Origin: Diploscapter coronatus
Taxonomy: Eukaryota; Nematoda; Chromadorea; Rhabditida; Rhabditidae
Direction of reading: 5' to 3'
DNA length: 64,000 nt
Assembly (NCBI GenBank): GCA_964036155.1
Contig: OZ038422.1
Span: 29,783,201-29,847,200, forward strand
Shown here: piece by piece, positions 11,017 to 23,431 of the stretch
Layout: each line of letters begins with the position of its first letter
How positions within the stretch are numbered: position 1 is the stretch's first letter
Position numbers and translations under genes: made by a program
The notes under the pieces: model-generated
What the model was told of the DNA's origin: nothing
Seen by the model: the letters and a program-made list of their open reading frames with translations, nothing else
Databases searched by the model: none

Positions 11017-12809
11017 GTGAATGAAAAATGGATTACGGTAATCTCTTGGGAAGCCTAGAAAGTAGCGGCTACTATCATTTATCGAATAATCAAACAATGG
11101 GCTAGAATTTCGAATATTTCAAAATTATTGAAAGGCTATTCAAATCAAGTTTTTCGTAAAGTCACTACTTTTCCAGGTTTCCGAAATTTTGCATAATTTC
11201 TACCTGTCATTTTTATGTTTTGTCACACGATATTTTTCATCGTTTTATTTTTAATTTCAAGCAACTGTTCTATTTCTTATTATTCAGGAAACTTCGAGTT
11301 TTTGCAATCGATCTTAAGATTAGTTTTGAATAATTCATTCTTCTTCGACTTTTTAATGTAGCAAAGATTGTTTTGAAACTCTGATGTACAAATTCGGAAA
11401 CTTTACGATTTACTAGAATTTTGATCTCTCCAGTGATAAAATGTGCTGAATTTTTCTGTAGTTGATAATTTCAGCGCTTATCTCTTGCCTCTACTTTATT
11501 TGTATTTTGTGATCTATTTTATCCCAGTTATTTGGATTTTTATTGATTTTTCCTTCTCCTTTCCATTTCGTGCAACTCGTCTTACCCGTTAGTCTCCCTT
11601 AATCTGAAAATCATTATTCTTCGTTTATCTTATCATTTTGAAATTTGTCGAAATATTTTTTCATGAAATTCCATCTCAACAAATCTCCTATCAGATGAAC
11701 TGATAAAAATTTTTAAAATCATTATTCAAGTATAATCTGGTCTCTAGCCACTTGCATAATTCATGAAGAAAACCTTGATATTTTATGGTAAATGATAAGT
11801 TTTATTGTTTGAACGACTTTTGTCGGTCTAAGGACGACGAATTAATAAATTATCGATCTTAGCGATCAAACGACAACGGTTTGAGCACCAAGAAGTAAAG
11901 GCAATTCATATTTGACGATGACATTTCTCATCAATATCGATTTCTACTGTATCACGTCAAATTATGAATTGTCGAAATTTTTCAAGAAGACAAAAATAAG
12001 AACATTTTTCAAAGACGACTGATTTTAGAAGAAAAATGTACTAACTTTCGCTTGCTCGAAAAGCCGTTGAACTGATAGAAAAACTGCACCAAATTTGAAA
12101 AGGGCGAAACAAATGACAAATAATATAACGAGAAAGTTGGGGCATAAAATAAAGGAAGATGAGGTGGAATTTTCAACAACAAAAAAAGAAATAGTTTTTT
12201 TTTATAATAAAAACGTTTGAATAAGCCATAGCTTGTAATTTTCGTAGGATAGTAAAAATTAAATAAAATCAGCAAGTTTCATTGAATAAGTCCTATGATA
12301 TTGTGAACTTCAAAAATTTGAAAAAAAAAATCACAAAAAGCAGCCTTTAAAATTCCCAAATTCAAAGCGAAAATGAAACGCTCTACAAAGATAACAAAAT
12401 TGCAATACAAACATGAAGCCGAATGCCCAGTGTTAAAGAAAAACAATCAATGAATTATCAAATCTTAAAGAAGAAAAATAAATATTTGAAAAAGTTGAAT
12501 AAAAATTTCTATGCGATGGTTGTTGAAAGGTGAGTAGCGAATGAAAAAAAAACTCGTAGTCAATGAAAGTGATTTGGGTGATATAATAAGAGAAATAGGA
12601 GAGTAATGGGGTAAGGGAACATTGTATTTATAAACGAATGAAAATTAAATTAATATTATATAATCAGTAGTAAAGAAGTGATTTGGGTGGTGAATAGGGT
12701 AATGAGGTAAGAAAGTTTCTATAAGAAAATGTACAAGATGATTAATGGAGGGAAGAGAGGACCTGGCGATTGGAGATCGGAATTCGGAGTTGAAGTGGTG
12801 AGGTGGGAA
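11017..12809. other. Intergenic region between convergent Wnt and methyltransferase genes
   Basis: About 1.8 kb, AT-rich, holding the 3' regions of both genes. No coding exon seen. Two related segments starting GTGATTTGGGTG occur at about 12569-12617 and 12679-12712; both also contain an AATAGG and a GTAATG-GGTAAG block. They lie in the presumed 3' UTR of the minus-strand gene. Confidence 0.5.
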
Positions 12810-15800
12810 TTATGTGAAGCTACTACGGCGATCGGCCCTGGCTTGGCGCTCGAATTGTTGGAGTCTCGCTGACTGAAAATATAATTATAATTCAAAAATC
12901 TCAAATTTAAAAAATCAGAAAATAAACATTTGTCTAATGACTTTTCATATCTTTCCATTCAAACAACGAAAGAAAAAGTTGCAAGCTATTCCAACAGAAC
13001 AAAAGGGCTAAAGCTTGCCAAGATTGATAATTACCAACAACTTTTCTTCATAGGAGAAAGTTCAATTTTTTTACCTGCTGGATACGATCCTGCTGAGTGG
13101 TGAGGAGACGGTTGAGTGGGCTGCCGCCGAAGGTTCTGTTGCCGTTATTGCTACTCGAGTTCTGGCTGGGATTGACCATCGATTTCCGTTTGTTCTTCTC
13201 CTCCTCCCTGCTTCGTTCAGCTTTCTCTGGGGAGGACATCGCTTGAGCGTCGCTCTGCTGCTGCGTCCGATCGGGGATGTAGTTCTTGCACTTTGGGGAA
13301 CATCTGAAAATTTGACTTGATATTTGAAAGAAAGCTTGCATTTTAGAGTTAAACAGCTTTATAAAATTCTTTTCTAGATCACCTATTTCTTCATAGCTAT
13401 CCATTAGGTGGAAAGTTTTGAATTTTTGACATCAGAATCTTCTTTTTTTAAAAAAAGAAAGAACCAACCGGCACTTGACGCCATTCTTCATCTTCTTTTT
13501 CAGATCGATTCCGGAGTAGTAATTGAAGGTGATTTCTTCGCCTGAAATTTCAAAAATTGATTTTTATTTGAAAAAAATAAATAAATAAACAAGTACCAGC
13601 TTGGATATCCCGAGTGGCGAAGAAGCAGCTGCGTGCGTAGTGATCACCGTAGTCGTCCGAATAGACCCACACGGGCAGGGCGTTTGGCGTGCATGAGTGG
13701 TTGATGAATCGGGCCTCGCTTCTGGAAAAATGTTTATTTATTTTTTAACTATGTCGTTTTCATTTCAAAAATATTATAGGGAAAAATTTAATTTTGAAAA
13801 AAAAACAACAAATACCCGAAGTGTAACGCATCGATGATCAGCGAATCCTTCTTGCCGTCGAACTCGAAGCAACCGGGTATCTGGAAATTGGGATTTTCTT
13901 TTCAGAAACTCACGAATTTAAATTTTTACCTGGAACTGGTATGTTTCGTCGGCATCCTTCTCGAACGAGCTGGCTAGCTTCACCTGAAAATCATCAATTT
14001 TGAAAAGTTAAAAAAATAAATCATAAAAAAATAAAACTTTAAACAGGCCTTTCAAAAAATCATTTAAAAAATTAAAACAGATATTTCTTACCTCGCCCAC
14101 GTACTCCGCGATGTACTGTCCGCGCCTGATGAACTCGCCCGCCCTCAAGCCCCAGTTCTTCTCGGCGCTCTCGAAAAAGATGACCACAGCGACCTGGCGG
14201 CCCCTCTGCGTGACGCGGTTGGGGCAGCCAGGGCCGCATTTGCAGGAGTTGGAGCACTCTACCTAAAGTAATCTTACTTTTTGTTTTTCGAAAACAATTA
14301 TCGAAGAAAAAAAAAAGCATTTTCGCCAACAAGATACCGTAATATGTCCATTTTAGAGCTTTTCCGTGTTAATTATAGAAAATCATTCTTCTCTAAACGA
14401 AGAAAAATTATCATAATTTCAGTTTCTTACTTTCAGAAGATCATTTAAAAAAAAAAAAACCCAGCCAACCAGTTCATAGGTAGTCGCTTGGATCCTGCTC
14501 GGAAGAGCCAGCCGCTTGGACAGGTCGTAGAAAAGGCGGATGTTACTCGGGTCGGTACTTACACCCTAAATATTCAAAATATTTTTTTTAATGTAAAATT
14601 AAAAAAAATATTTTACAAGTCATATTTTTTTAACTTTCAATAAATTTATCAATTTAATTTCTTACATTAGTGCAGCAGCTGAGATTGGACGCAGAGCAGT
14701 CCTCGGCGCCGTTCTCGCACCTGCAGCGGTACTCTTCGAAGTCGTGCGGCAGGGCGAGGAACTTCCGACGCAAGTGGCCCGACATGAACGACTTGTATAT
14801 GAACTGAAAAAGATATTATTTCGAAGATTTTGTTCAGAATGTAACTTCATAACCTTGTCAAGAAAAGAAGTAGATTGACTGATTAGGAAATATTTGCATT
14901 TTTCTTCTCTTAGAAATTCGATTTTTGCAGGTTTATTTTTAAAAAAATATTTTCCTACCCTGAAGGGAGGCAGCTCGCCGAAGTTGGACTTCTTGCGCAG
15001 CGTGGCCAACCAGTTCTCGACGAACACCGGCGCGATGTTCATCTCTTGGAGGCTGAAAGATTAAAATTTAATAATTTTTCAACAAATTTTATTTTTTCAA
15101 AGTTTCAATTTTTGTCATTCTTTCAGAAAATTCTCCATTCATTCAAACTCATCGATTCTTTTTCCTGCGAATTAAAAAAGAATGCATTTACTCTAATCTA
15201 AAAGCTTTTATAACTTCAAGAAGCAAAATTAGTCTTTTACAAAATTAAAAAAAAAAAAACTTACAGGAGGTTGAACCTAGCTTCCCTGAGCTTGTTCTTG
15301 AAGAGGGCGTGTCGGCCACTGTAGAAGCCGATGTTGCGCCAGAGGATCCTCTCGTGGTGGTCGACTCGCTCCACGACGAGCCATCGTTCGATCGCACTCG
15401 CCGCACGCACGTACTCCTCGTATATCTTGAGCTGCAATTTATTCTTTCAAAAAATCTTTTTTCGTCAGGAAAATGGAACTTTTGAATTTCATTAATGAAT
15501 TTATAAATTTTTAAATGCATATTTTTTAAAAATATTTTCCCCGACTAACCAATTCCGGCGAGTTGAGGTCGGCCCGACTGACGTAGCTCATCGTGGACAT
15601 CGTCCAGCCTTTCCACACCACAAGGTAGTCGTCCGTCCCCTCAAATTAGATCTTTTCTTAGAATTTTCAAATCTTGGAAAATATCGGACCATGGTTAGCA
15701 GCATGAGCGAAAGTCGTATCGAAAGAAAAAAAGCGTGTTTTATTTCTGTCCCTCGATACTACATCTCGCTCTATTCAAGATTTTTTTTTTAATTTCGGAA

Positions 15801-18377
15801 TTTATATTTTCTTCAAATCTTACCTCGTCATGGTCAGCGATCATGTCGATTTCGAACTCCCCCTCCTTGTACTGCGCCTTGCTGTTCTCCCTCGAGCCCT
15901 GAAATTTTACAATTCTCGTCGAAGTTTCAAAAAAAAATCCAATTTTTGACCTGGTAAAATTTGATCGTTTTCAAAGCCTAGCAAAAATTCTTGTCGAATC
16001 TTTTCGAAATCTTCAAAATTCGAGATTTAAGAAGCTTACTAGCAGAACGTAGGGAGTGTCCTCCTCGACTTTGCATTCGAAGTTATTTCGGATGAGTTTG
16101 TCCTCCGTCTTATCTTCAGCATGAACAGAACTGCTCATCGACGAACTGAAATCAAGATTAGCATAAAATAAATTCTCGCCTCTAGAGCTAATTTAGTTAT
16201 GATAATGAAATTTTAACCGAATTTCGTATTTTGAAGTAAAGTAGCACTGGCAAGAAAAAAATAGAAACTTTCCAATGAACCAGAAATCAAACCATTTATT
16301 CGTGTGTGAAAATGTGTACCTGGTCGAAGAGACGGTCGGGGTGAAGGACTCCGAAGAACCGCGAGAGGTGATGGGGGTCGGGAGCGCAGAAACATCATCC
16401 ATTTTGGGGCTGGGCTGGAGAAAATAAAATTTTTTTTGCAATTTAAAAATTGTTCTTCTATCAAAAGAAATTATTTTTACTTTCCAAATAGAAAGTTACA
16501 TTCCAAGATTCATTCTCAAAAAAATTATTTTTTTTTTCAATTCGCTCACTTGCCCGCCACTTCTGGAGATGCATGATTCCCTCTCGGGATCGTTGCAAAT
16601 CGACTTGACGTGCGTCTGCGAGCTCGAAGGCCGTTCAGACAGAGACAGGGCATCGCTGTCCACTCCAGCATCGTTCTTCTTCTCTTCCGAGATCTGAGTA
16701 TCGAATTTTGCAATTTGGAGATAGAGCAACTTCAAGTTTAGTACTGAACATTTTAATTTTAATCGAGTAGAAAAGGATCAAATATGCTTCCTACTGTATT
16801 CCAAAAATAATGCGTTTTAATTTGAAACAGTTCAATACTGAAAATAGAAATTTGGCGGAGAAAAACTTCTATAAATGATTTTTAGAAAGCAAGTTCGTTT
16901 GAACGTTGAAGATATAAAATTATTCAATAGCGAACGACTAAAAATCGCACCTTTCTCCTTTTTCGAAGATTAAAATTCATCAGAGCTACCAATAATTCTG
17001 GTAACAAAAACAGAAAAAGCCCATTAAAACGTTCAAAATTTTCCGGTTAAAAATGAGTTTGAAAGAGCGTACGTTAAAATTTCGCTTCCACTAGGCGTTT
17101 ACGACCTTTTCAGAAATGCTTTTCAGCGGGAAAGAAATATCAGTTGAAAAGGGGAGGAGGGAAATAAAAAGGCATATCATAAGGCTAAGGTGGAGGATTT
17201 TACTGAATGAATCGAGTGATTTTTTATCGGTTTTCTACCATTCAGAGGAAATTCCAAGTTTGAGAAAGAGAAAAGTCTATCCAGAAAACAAATCATCGCC
17301 ACTTCTCGATTTTTTGGGTAAAGGAGAATTAATGTTTTCAAATCTAGAATATTCAAACAGTTGTCAGGTATTATGGAAAAGATTCATTTTATCGCTGTTC
17401 ATTTTTCAAATTGAAAATCATAGTCATATCTTCTCCGTTAAAAATTTAACTTGTTAAAGGAGAAAAACTCAGATTTTTAAAACTAACCGTCCTGACAATA
17501 GGTTTAACCCTGACGCTCTGACTAGCTCTGTTGGCCTGACTCGTCCCGGAGTTGCTGTTGCTTCTCGTGCGAGCTGTGACGAGTGCCGCATTGACGTCCC
17601 TTCTCTGCTGCTGTTGCTGTTCTCGGGAAGACGATCGACGAGCTGTACCTGGGGTGGATGAAGGCGCGGGCAGGGACACTGGAAAATAGTTTTTGAAATT
17701 TTCAGTATTTTTATGGGAACATCTTTTATTATTTTCTATGAAATACACGTTCTTGAAAAATAAATAATTTTTCGAGTTAAACTTTCCAGTCTGCGATATG
17801 TTTCAAGATTTTTTTCCAGAATTCTAACTTGAATTTTATTTTATAATTTTCAACCATTGCCATTCTCCTCCCCTCTGTTCCCGTTCCGTTCGCCCTGTTC
17901 CTGCAGAGCACCGTTGTAGAGCTTGTCGGACGAGCACCGCCGTCTCTTCGAGGGGCAGTCACCCTCATTTGACTCAGCCAGCTGATTGTCGCGTCCTGAA
18001 ATAAATCACTTGTAGAAAATACCCGAATTTAGATTTGACATAATTTTAAATTTATCTACTTTTCGTATCTCTTGAATAATTTACTCGTTAATTGACACAA
18101 TCCATCAAAGCATCAACTTTCACCAGACGCATCCCTATCGCGCAATTTAGTCATTTTACCACCGGATTAGTTTACGAGGATTTGTGAAATAACAAAAATT
18201 AGTGGGTGAAATGAACAAGTTTTTCACATGACTCAATACGAAGATTTATTGATTTTTTTATCAACTTAACCTGAAACTTGCATTCTCACCTCTTTTGAGC
18301 GTGACTTCTCCACTCCCGGTCTGCAATTGCGGCCTCCGATTTTCGTCCGAACCCGAATACTCCAGATCGAGATCCAT
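12810..18377 (-). CDS. SUV39-like histone H3K9 methyltransferase (chromodomain, pre-SET, SET, post-SET)
   Basis: Nineteen exons join in frame: 18377-18290, 17995-17855, 17678-17488, 16693-16550, 16414-16320, 16145-16040, 15898-15824, 15639-15550, 15431-15265, 15052-14959, 14803-14666, 14565-14470, 14262-14092, 13983-13930, 13880-13816, 13721-13597, 13541-13469, 13303-13075, 12872-12810. They encode 734 aa. Residues 1 to about 270 are low-complexity and Ser/Gln/Arg-rich with a basic KRRR patch. A chromodomain-like stretch follows (FEIDMIADHDE, then DDYLVVWKGW). Pre-SET zinc ligands read CRC-x5-C-x6-CC and CSNSCKCGPGCPNR. The SET core has NWGLRAGEFI, YIAEYVGE, RFINHSCTPN and EEITFNYYS. Post-SET is CRCSPKC. 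This is the order of SUV39/Clr4 enzymes, which methylate H3K9 in heterochromatin. The start is the first ATG of the most 5' exon I could join. An extra 5' exon is possible. Confidence 0.9.
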
Positions 18378-19327
18378 CTTGCCAGGCCGTCTCCTCCCTG
18401 AAAATTTAACCTCATTAAAGAATCTTCGAAAAATCACGAATCTAAAAAAAAATTGAAAAAACCCCCACTTAACTTGATTAGAAGTTTGTAAAAATTCGTG
18501 GAATAAATTGCGAAAAATAGACATTTTAGCGATACGAAAAGTCAAAAATTCCAATCGAGAACATCCGTTTGAAAGGCGTTTGTGAGAAACAAGATAATAA
18601 AAACAGAAGACGCGCGAAAATGAAAGATACAAAATTAGTGAGGGAGAGAACACGAGAAAAGGAGGAGGATGAGAGATAAAGAAAAGTAACCAACGCGATG
18701 GTCAATTGGTCACTCGAAAAGAGCACTTAAATCTCTGCCAAAAGACCGTTCCCATCAGACTTGGGACTTTTTTGACATTTGGCCACCGCACCACGATTGT
18801 GGTAAAAAAAAAGTTCCAGGTCTGATTTCCATAAATGAAGATTAGGGCGTGCGAAATCAACTTTTTAAAATTCTCTGCATGCTAACGTAGAGAGAAAATA
18901 AAAAAGAAGAGTTTGAAATTTCAAGTTTTCCAAAAATTCTGAAACAAATTTCTAGGCTCAAAATCGAAAAGGAAGCGATTTTCACCAAGTGGCCTTTGTT
19001 ACGCGCGAAAAATACCATAACGAGCGTCGATCACTTTGCTTCATTTCTCAATTTTAGGCCGAAAGTATCGATTTATAGAAAATTTAATTGCCCTTACTAT
19101 CTTGAGGCAATATCTCTAGATAATTGCCACCTAGTTAACTGTGATCAGAATTCAATTAAAATTGCTTATTTTTCAGAAATTAGGCTCAAATTCCTAAAAA
19201 TCTAAAAGAAATAAGTCATAATTATTGCTAATTGTCCTAACTAGTTTAGCTAGCTACAGGCAAAAGTTTCCTTAATTGCCCTAACTGATTTGCTATAATT
19301 GCAGGCAAAACCAACTAGTTCGGCTCG
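18378..19327. other. Divergent promoter region between methyltransferase and PUF genes
   Basis: About 950 bases separate the two start codons. There is no coding exon I can support. The region includes an 18-of-20 inverted repeat at 18754-18826. On the PUF side a TTGCAG acceptor lies 23 bases before the ATG, so a 5' leader exon or spliced-leader site is likely. Confidence 0.5.
18754..18826. repeat. Inverted repeat / stem-loop in the divergent promoter
   Basis: The left arm is ATCAGACTTGGGACTTTTTT (18754-18773). The right arm is the complement of ATCAGACCTGGAACTTTTTT (ending at 18826). The loop is about 30 bases and contains a small CCAC/GTGG pairing of its own. No transcript evidence is available from sequence alone. 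Confidence 0.6.
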
Positions 19328-22300
19328 ATGATGACGCACAAGAGGAACAACTTAGACAAGGACTGTCTGAGTCTGCAGCTGTCCCCCAACGGCTCTGCTT
19401 CGATGCGCTACTTGATGCACATGCCTCGGGTCGGATCACCGCCCAACATCGGCACTCTGCCCTATTGTGAGTCCAACAAAAATAAGAATTTTGAAAATTT
19501 GGATTTTTTTTTAAGTTAATAACCTTTTTTCTAAGAAATATAGGGTGGATGAAAAGGGTGTGGACTATAGTAAACTGAAATTTGAATAATTAATAATTGG
19601 AAAGTTCCTCCGAGTTTTGGATAATTTGTAACAAAATTTACGAGAATTCCTCGTTACATTTTGTTTCAAATCGTCCCAGACCCGAAAGATCATTCAGTTT
19701 GGTTTTGGAGACCAAGTAGTGTTGGTAAAGAAAATTGTAAATTTTTCAATTTCAGTCAGCAACCTGCGCAATGCGAGTGCCTTCTCCACGTTGCCTCTGG
19801 GCAAATCGCTCGACTCGTTCGATTCCGTAAGTTCGTGTGAAGCTTGAAGCGAAGTTTAACCAATCTCGAGCTTTCAAGGAATATTCCTGTGTTCTACACC
19901 AATTTTTCCTTTTTTTTTCCGTACCGTCTTCCTATACTCTTGAAAAGTGAGTGGGCTTCAAAGGATCGTTTTAAAGGTCTGATGAATAGTCCTCAGATCT
20001 TGGCAGTCATTCGAACAGAATGGGAGATTTTAGAGGAGGGGGTACGTAACAAGATTTTTACGAGATAATCTGATTTAAGGAGGGCTACATTCGAAAATTT
20101 AAGTTTAAGCACTGTCTGGATCTAATACCTACGAAGAAAATTTGAGAACTCGTCGTCTCCGGTTCTGCTGGCTCATTCGATGGCGTCGATGGGTCTGTCG
20201 GACCGCTCCTCGGACTCGCGCGGCAACAGCTCTAGTGGAGGCCAGTCTCAGCTCTCGCCCGCTGCTATCACTCGCACCACTCTCCCTACCTGGTAAAAAT
20301 GACAAGAAAAGTTGATTTCGACCTGAAGTTCTAGAAAAAAGCCTTGAAGACAAACTCCTTGCTTAACATTTCACGAACGAGTTTTCAGACAACCATCAAG
20401 TTGAAAAATTTTGAACAGCTGATTTTTGAAATTCGTCTAACTTTAAAAAATTAATTATCCCTCTTCCAGGGTATTCGATGACGCGGGCAACATCACGGCC
20501 ACTCTCTCGGACATCATCCTCAGAGGGCAGCTCGTCACTTTCGCCAGTGACAAGACTGGATGCCAGTCAGTTTGAAATAATAAAATCCTTTAGAAAAATT
20601 CTGGTATGTAAAATAAATGATCAATTTTATTTAGAAAAAATGTTTCAGTGATCTTTAATTAAAAATGATTTTTTCAGTTACCTGCAGGAGAAATACCCGA
20701 AGATTGGGACGAGCGAGCGCACGGCCATGATCGAACAAATTCTCGTCAATCCCGCCAATTTCGACGTTAGATTTCTGAGTCTTCGAAGATCAAAATTGTC
20801 TAAAATCTAAAATTAACATTATCTTAAAGAAAGTGAAATTTGGCCAATCGATTTTTCCAGCAGCTGTGCGGTGACGTGTTCGCCAACTTCTTCCTACAGC
20901 ACATGATCAGCCAGGTACCGTATTCATAAATATTTAGCCTGATGTCAGGAAAAACTAGTCGAAGAATCTATGAAATTGAAAATTGAATTTCCAGGCAGCG
21001 AAGGACGCATGCGAGAGGGAGATGCAGCTATTTGTGGACAGTCTGAAGAGAGACATCGGCAACCGGGCGCTCAGCAGATACTCCTGCAGGGTTCTACAGA
21101 AGGCCATTGAGGTTTATTGATTCAGAAAAATTGAATCTTTGAAAGGCGAGAAATTTATAGAAAAATTATAATTTTTTTTGAATAAATTTAAAAATGAAAA
21201 TATTGATTTGTTGCAGTGCCTGGACTCGTCCCTGACGATCGACCTGCTGGTGGAGCTGACGAAGACGAACCTCGTGCCGCTCTGCGTCGACCAAAACGCC
21301 AACCACGTCATTCAGAAGGTTAGGTCGAATGAGTGAACGATTTGGAAATGAGATGGGGATCATCTACGGAATGTTCTTATTTTCTAGAAAATTTTTAAAA
21401 ATACGCCTTGATCACAACGTTGATTACATCTTATTTTTCAAGGGAAAAACAAATTGAATACTTTTTATATTGATCATCTTCATTATTCTTGTTTGCTGCA
21501 GATGGTTGCTGTGTTTCCATCCGCCTCGTGGTGCCGTCTGGTGGAGCGTCTGCTATCGGACACGCAGCAGATCATCGTCATTTCGGAGAATAAGTACGGC
21601 TGTCGCGTCATACAGATGTTCATCGAGCAGATGTGCGCGCGGGCGGCCAAACATGTTAGTCAAGGACAAATTTATACGTTTGAAAAATCGATTTTCTGAA
21701 GAAAAATTCACAATTTTTGAAAGTGAAAAATTCTATTTAAAAAAAAAAGATTGATTTTTCCCAGGACACGTTGTGCTCGTCGCTGCTGCGCGACCTGATG
21801 TCGGTGATCATGTCGAACTGCACGCGCATGGCCTCCAACGAGTTCGCGAACTACGTCGTCCAGCACATCATCCAGACTCCCCCCTTGGCCGAGTACAGGG
21901 ATGCTATCATCGATCAGTGTCTTCTGTAAGTTGGGACAAATCTAAAATTAGAAATTTGAAAAATCGAAGTTTTGAAATTGAAAATTCTCAAGTAAATTCT
22001 ATCACAAGTGAGTAGTAATACAATCGGAAAAGCTTAGTGAAGTCTTAAATAAAATTCGGAAAATACTAATAAATGGTTTTTTCTCTCAAAAATTCAAATA
22101 AAAGGAAATATTGGTTTGGTTTCTTCAAGGAAGAATCTCCTCTCGATGTCGCAAGAGAAGTACGCGTCCCACGTGGTGGAGGCGGCCTTCGAGAACGCGC
22201 CGCCCGTCCTGCTCAAGGAGATGATGGAGGAGATATTCGACGGGTACGTGCCGCATCCGGACACAAAGAAGGACGCGCTCGACATCCTCATGTTCCATCA

Positions 22301-23431
22301 GTACGGCAACTACGTCGTCCAGCGCATGCTCAACCTCTGCTGCATGGCGTTCAGGGTTAAATTGTAAGAGAATTTTCTGGGAACTTATGGAATGTTTTGC
22401 AAATCAATTCTGAAAATGTCGATTTTTCTAGGAGCGGCATGCAGCTCCCCGACCATGCAGATAAAATGGAGTGGCTGCGCAGACTGCAGCGCAGAATCCT
22501 CGACAACGAGTCGCGTCTCACTCGGTTAGTTTGGGACAAGGAATTGGAACATTTTATCGAGTGATAGATGGAGGCGAAAAAAATTTACCAGATTCTCGAT
22601 TTCTCAATGACTGAGAAACGATTTCATCGTTATGGATTGCTGATCACTAATCTTTTTTCGATTTTCAAATGAATCACTTTCAGCTACTCGTCGGGCAAGA
22701 AGATCATCGACACTTTGCGCGCGCTGCCGGCGGGCGGCGCTACTAACTCGCCCGTGTCGATGAGCAGCTCCACCTCGCCCTCGGCCTCCGCATGCTTCTC
22801 GCCCTTCTTCAAACAGGTATAATGTGGAATTAAATCAAACTTTGAAAAACCTTCAAGATCACTAAAATTTCCGTTTTTGTAGAAAAAAAACATTTAAAAG
22901 AAATCTTTTTTCGGATTATATGCTAATTTGTTTGCAGAATTTGCCTTCACACCTGTTCAGTCCGTCGTCGTTGTCGTCGCCGCGCGCGCTGTCCACATCG
23001 TCTCCCCCCAATTCTGCGTCTTTGACCTCTGACACTGTCAATTCGCTGATGCTTCCGCCCATTCACGGGCTCCGTCACCATTCGGGTAGGCTATGAATTT
23101 TTTGTCATATGCAAATATTTTCACTTTTGGAAATTCATTCACTTTCTCTACCAATCATTTCATCTCCAAAGATGCGAATTTTTCCAAGATACGCAAATGC
23201 TAATCGATTTTCTTATAGAATTTCGTTTATTAGGTTTTTAGCAGAAAATAAATCGTTAAAGGCATTTATTTTTCATATAAATCGTCTCTAGTTTCATAAA
23301 ATTTAACACATTTTTCTAGATACCAAAAAAAGAAATTTTTAGCCCACTCACCGATGGGCAGCTACACGATCAGCCACGGCTACAGCAATCGTCAGCAGAA
23401 TCGCAGGCCGGCACTCGCTCAGATCATGTAG
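19328..23431 (+). CDS. PUF-family (Pumilio/FBF) RNA-binding translational regulator
   Basis: Fifteen exons join in frame: 19328-19466, 19756-19826, 20147-20292, 20470-20565, 20678-20765, 20861-20914, 20995-21111, 21217-21318, 21502-21654, 21765-21925, 22130-22363, 22432-22524, 22684-22816, 22938-23085, 23343-23431. They encode 607 aa. After a Ser-rich N-terminus of about 130 residues come eight PUF repeats. Their recognition helices read, in order, GCHYLQ, ANFFLQ, SCRVLQ, ANHVIQ, GCRVIQ, ANYVVQ, ASHVVE and GNYVVQ. By the known PUF code, repeats 8 to 3 predict 5'-UGUAUA, with U and probably A next, which is Pumilio-like. A Ser/Pro-rich C-tail of about 140 residues follows. Such proteins repress mRNAs through 3' UTR sites and often act in the germline. 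An in-frame stop lies just upstream of the ATG, which supports the start. Confidence 0.95.

Noticed and set aside
10816..11097. 93-codon minus-strand frame over the last Wnt exon
   Set aside because: It is the antisense shadow of the cysteine-rich Wnt C-terminus.
16193..16464. Two overlapping minus-strand frames with Pro/Ser-rich reading
   Set aside because: Only 16320-16414 in one frame is an exon; the rest is intron and a wrong frame of the methyltransferase.
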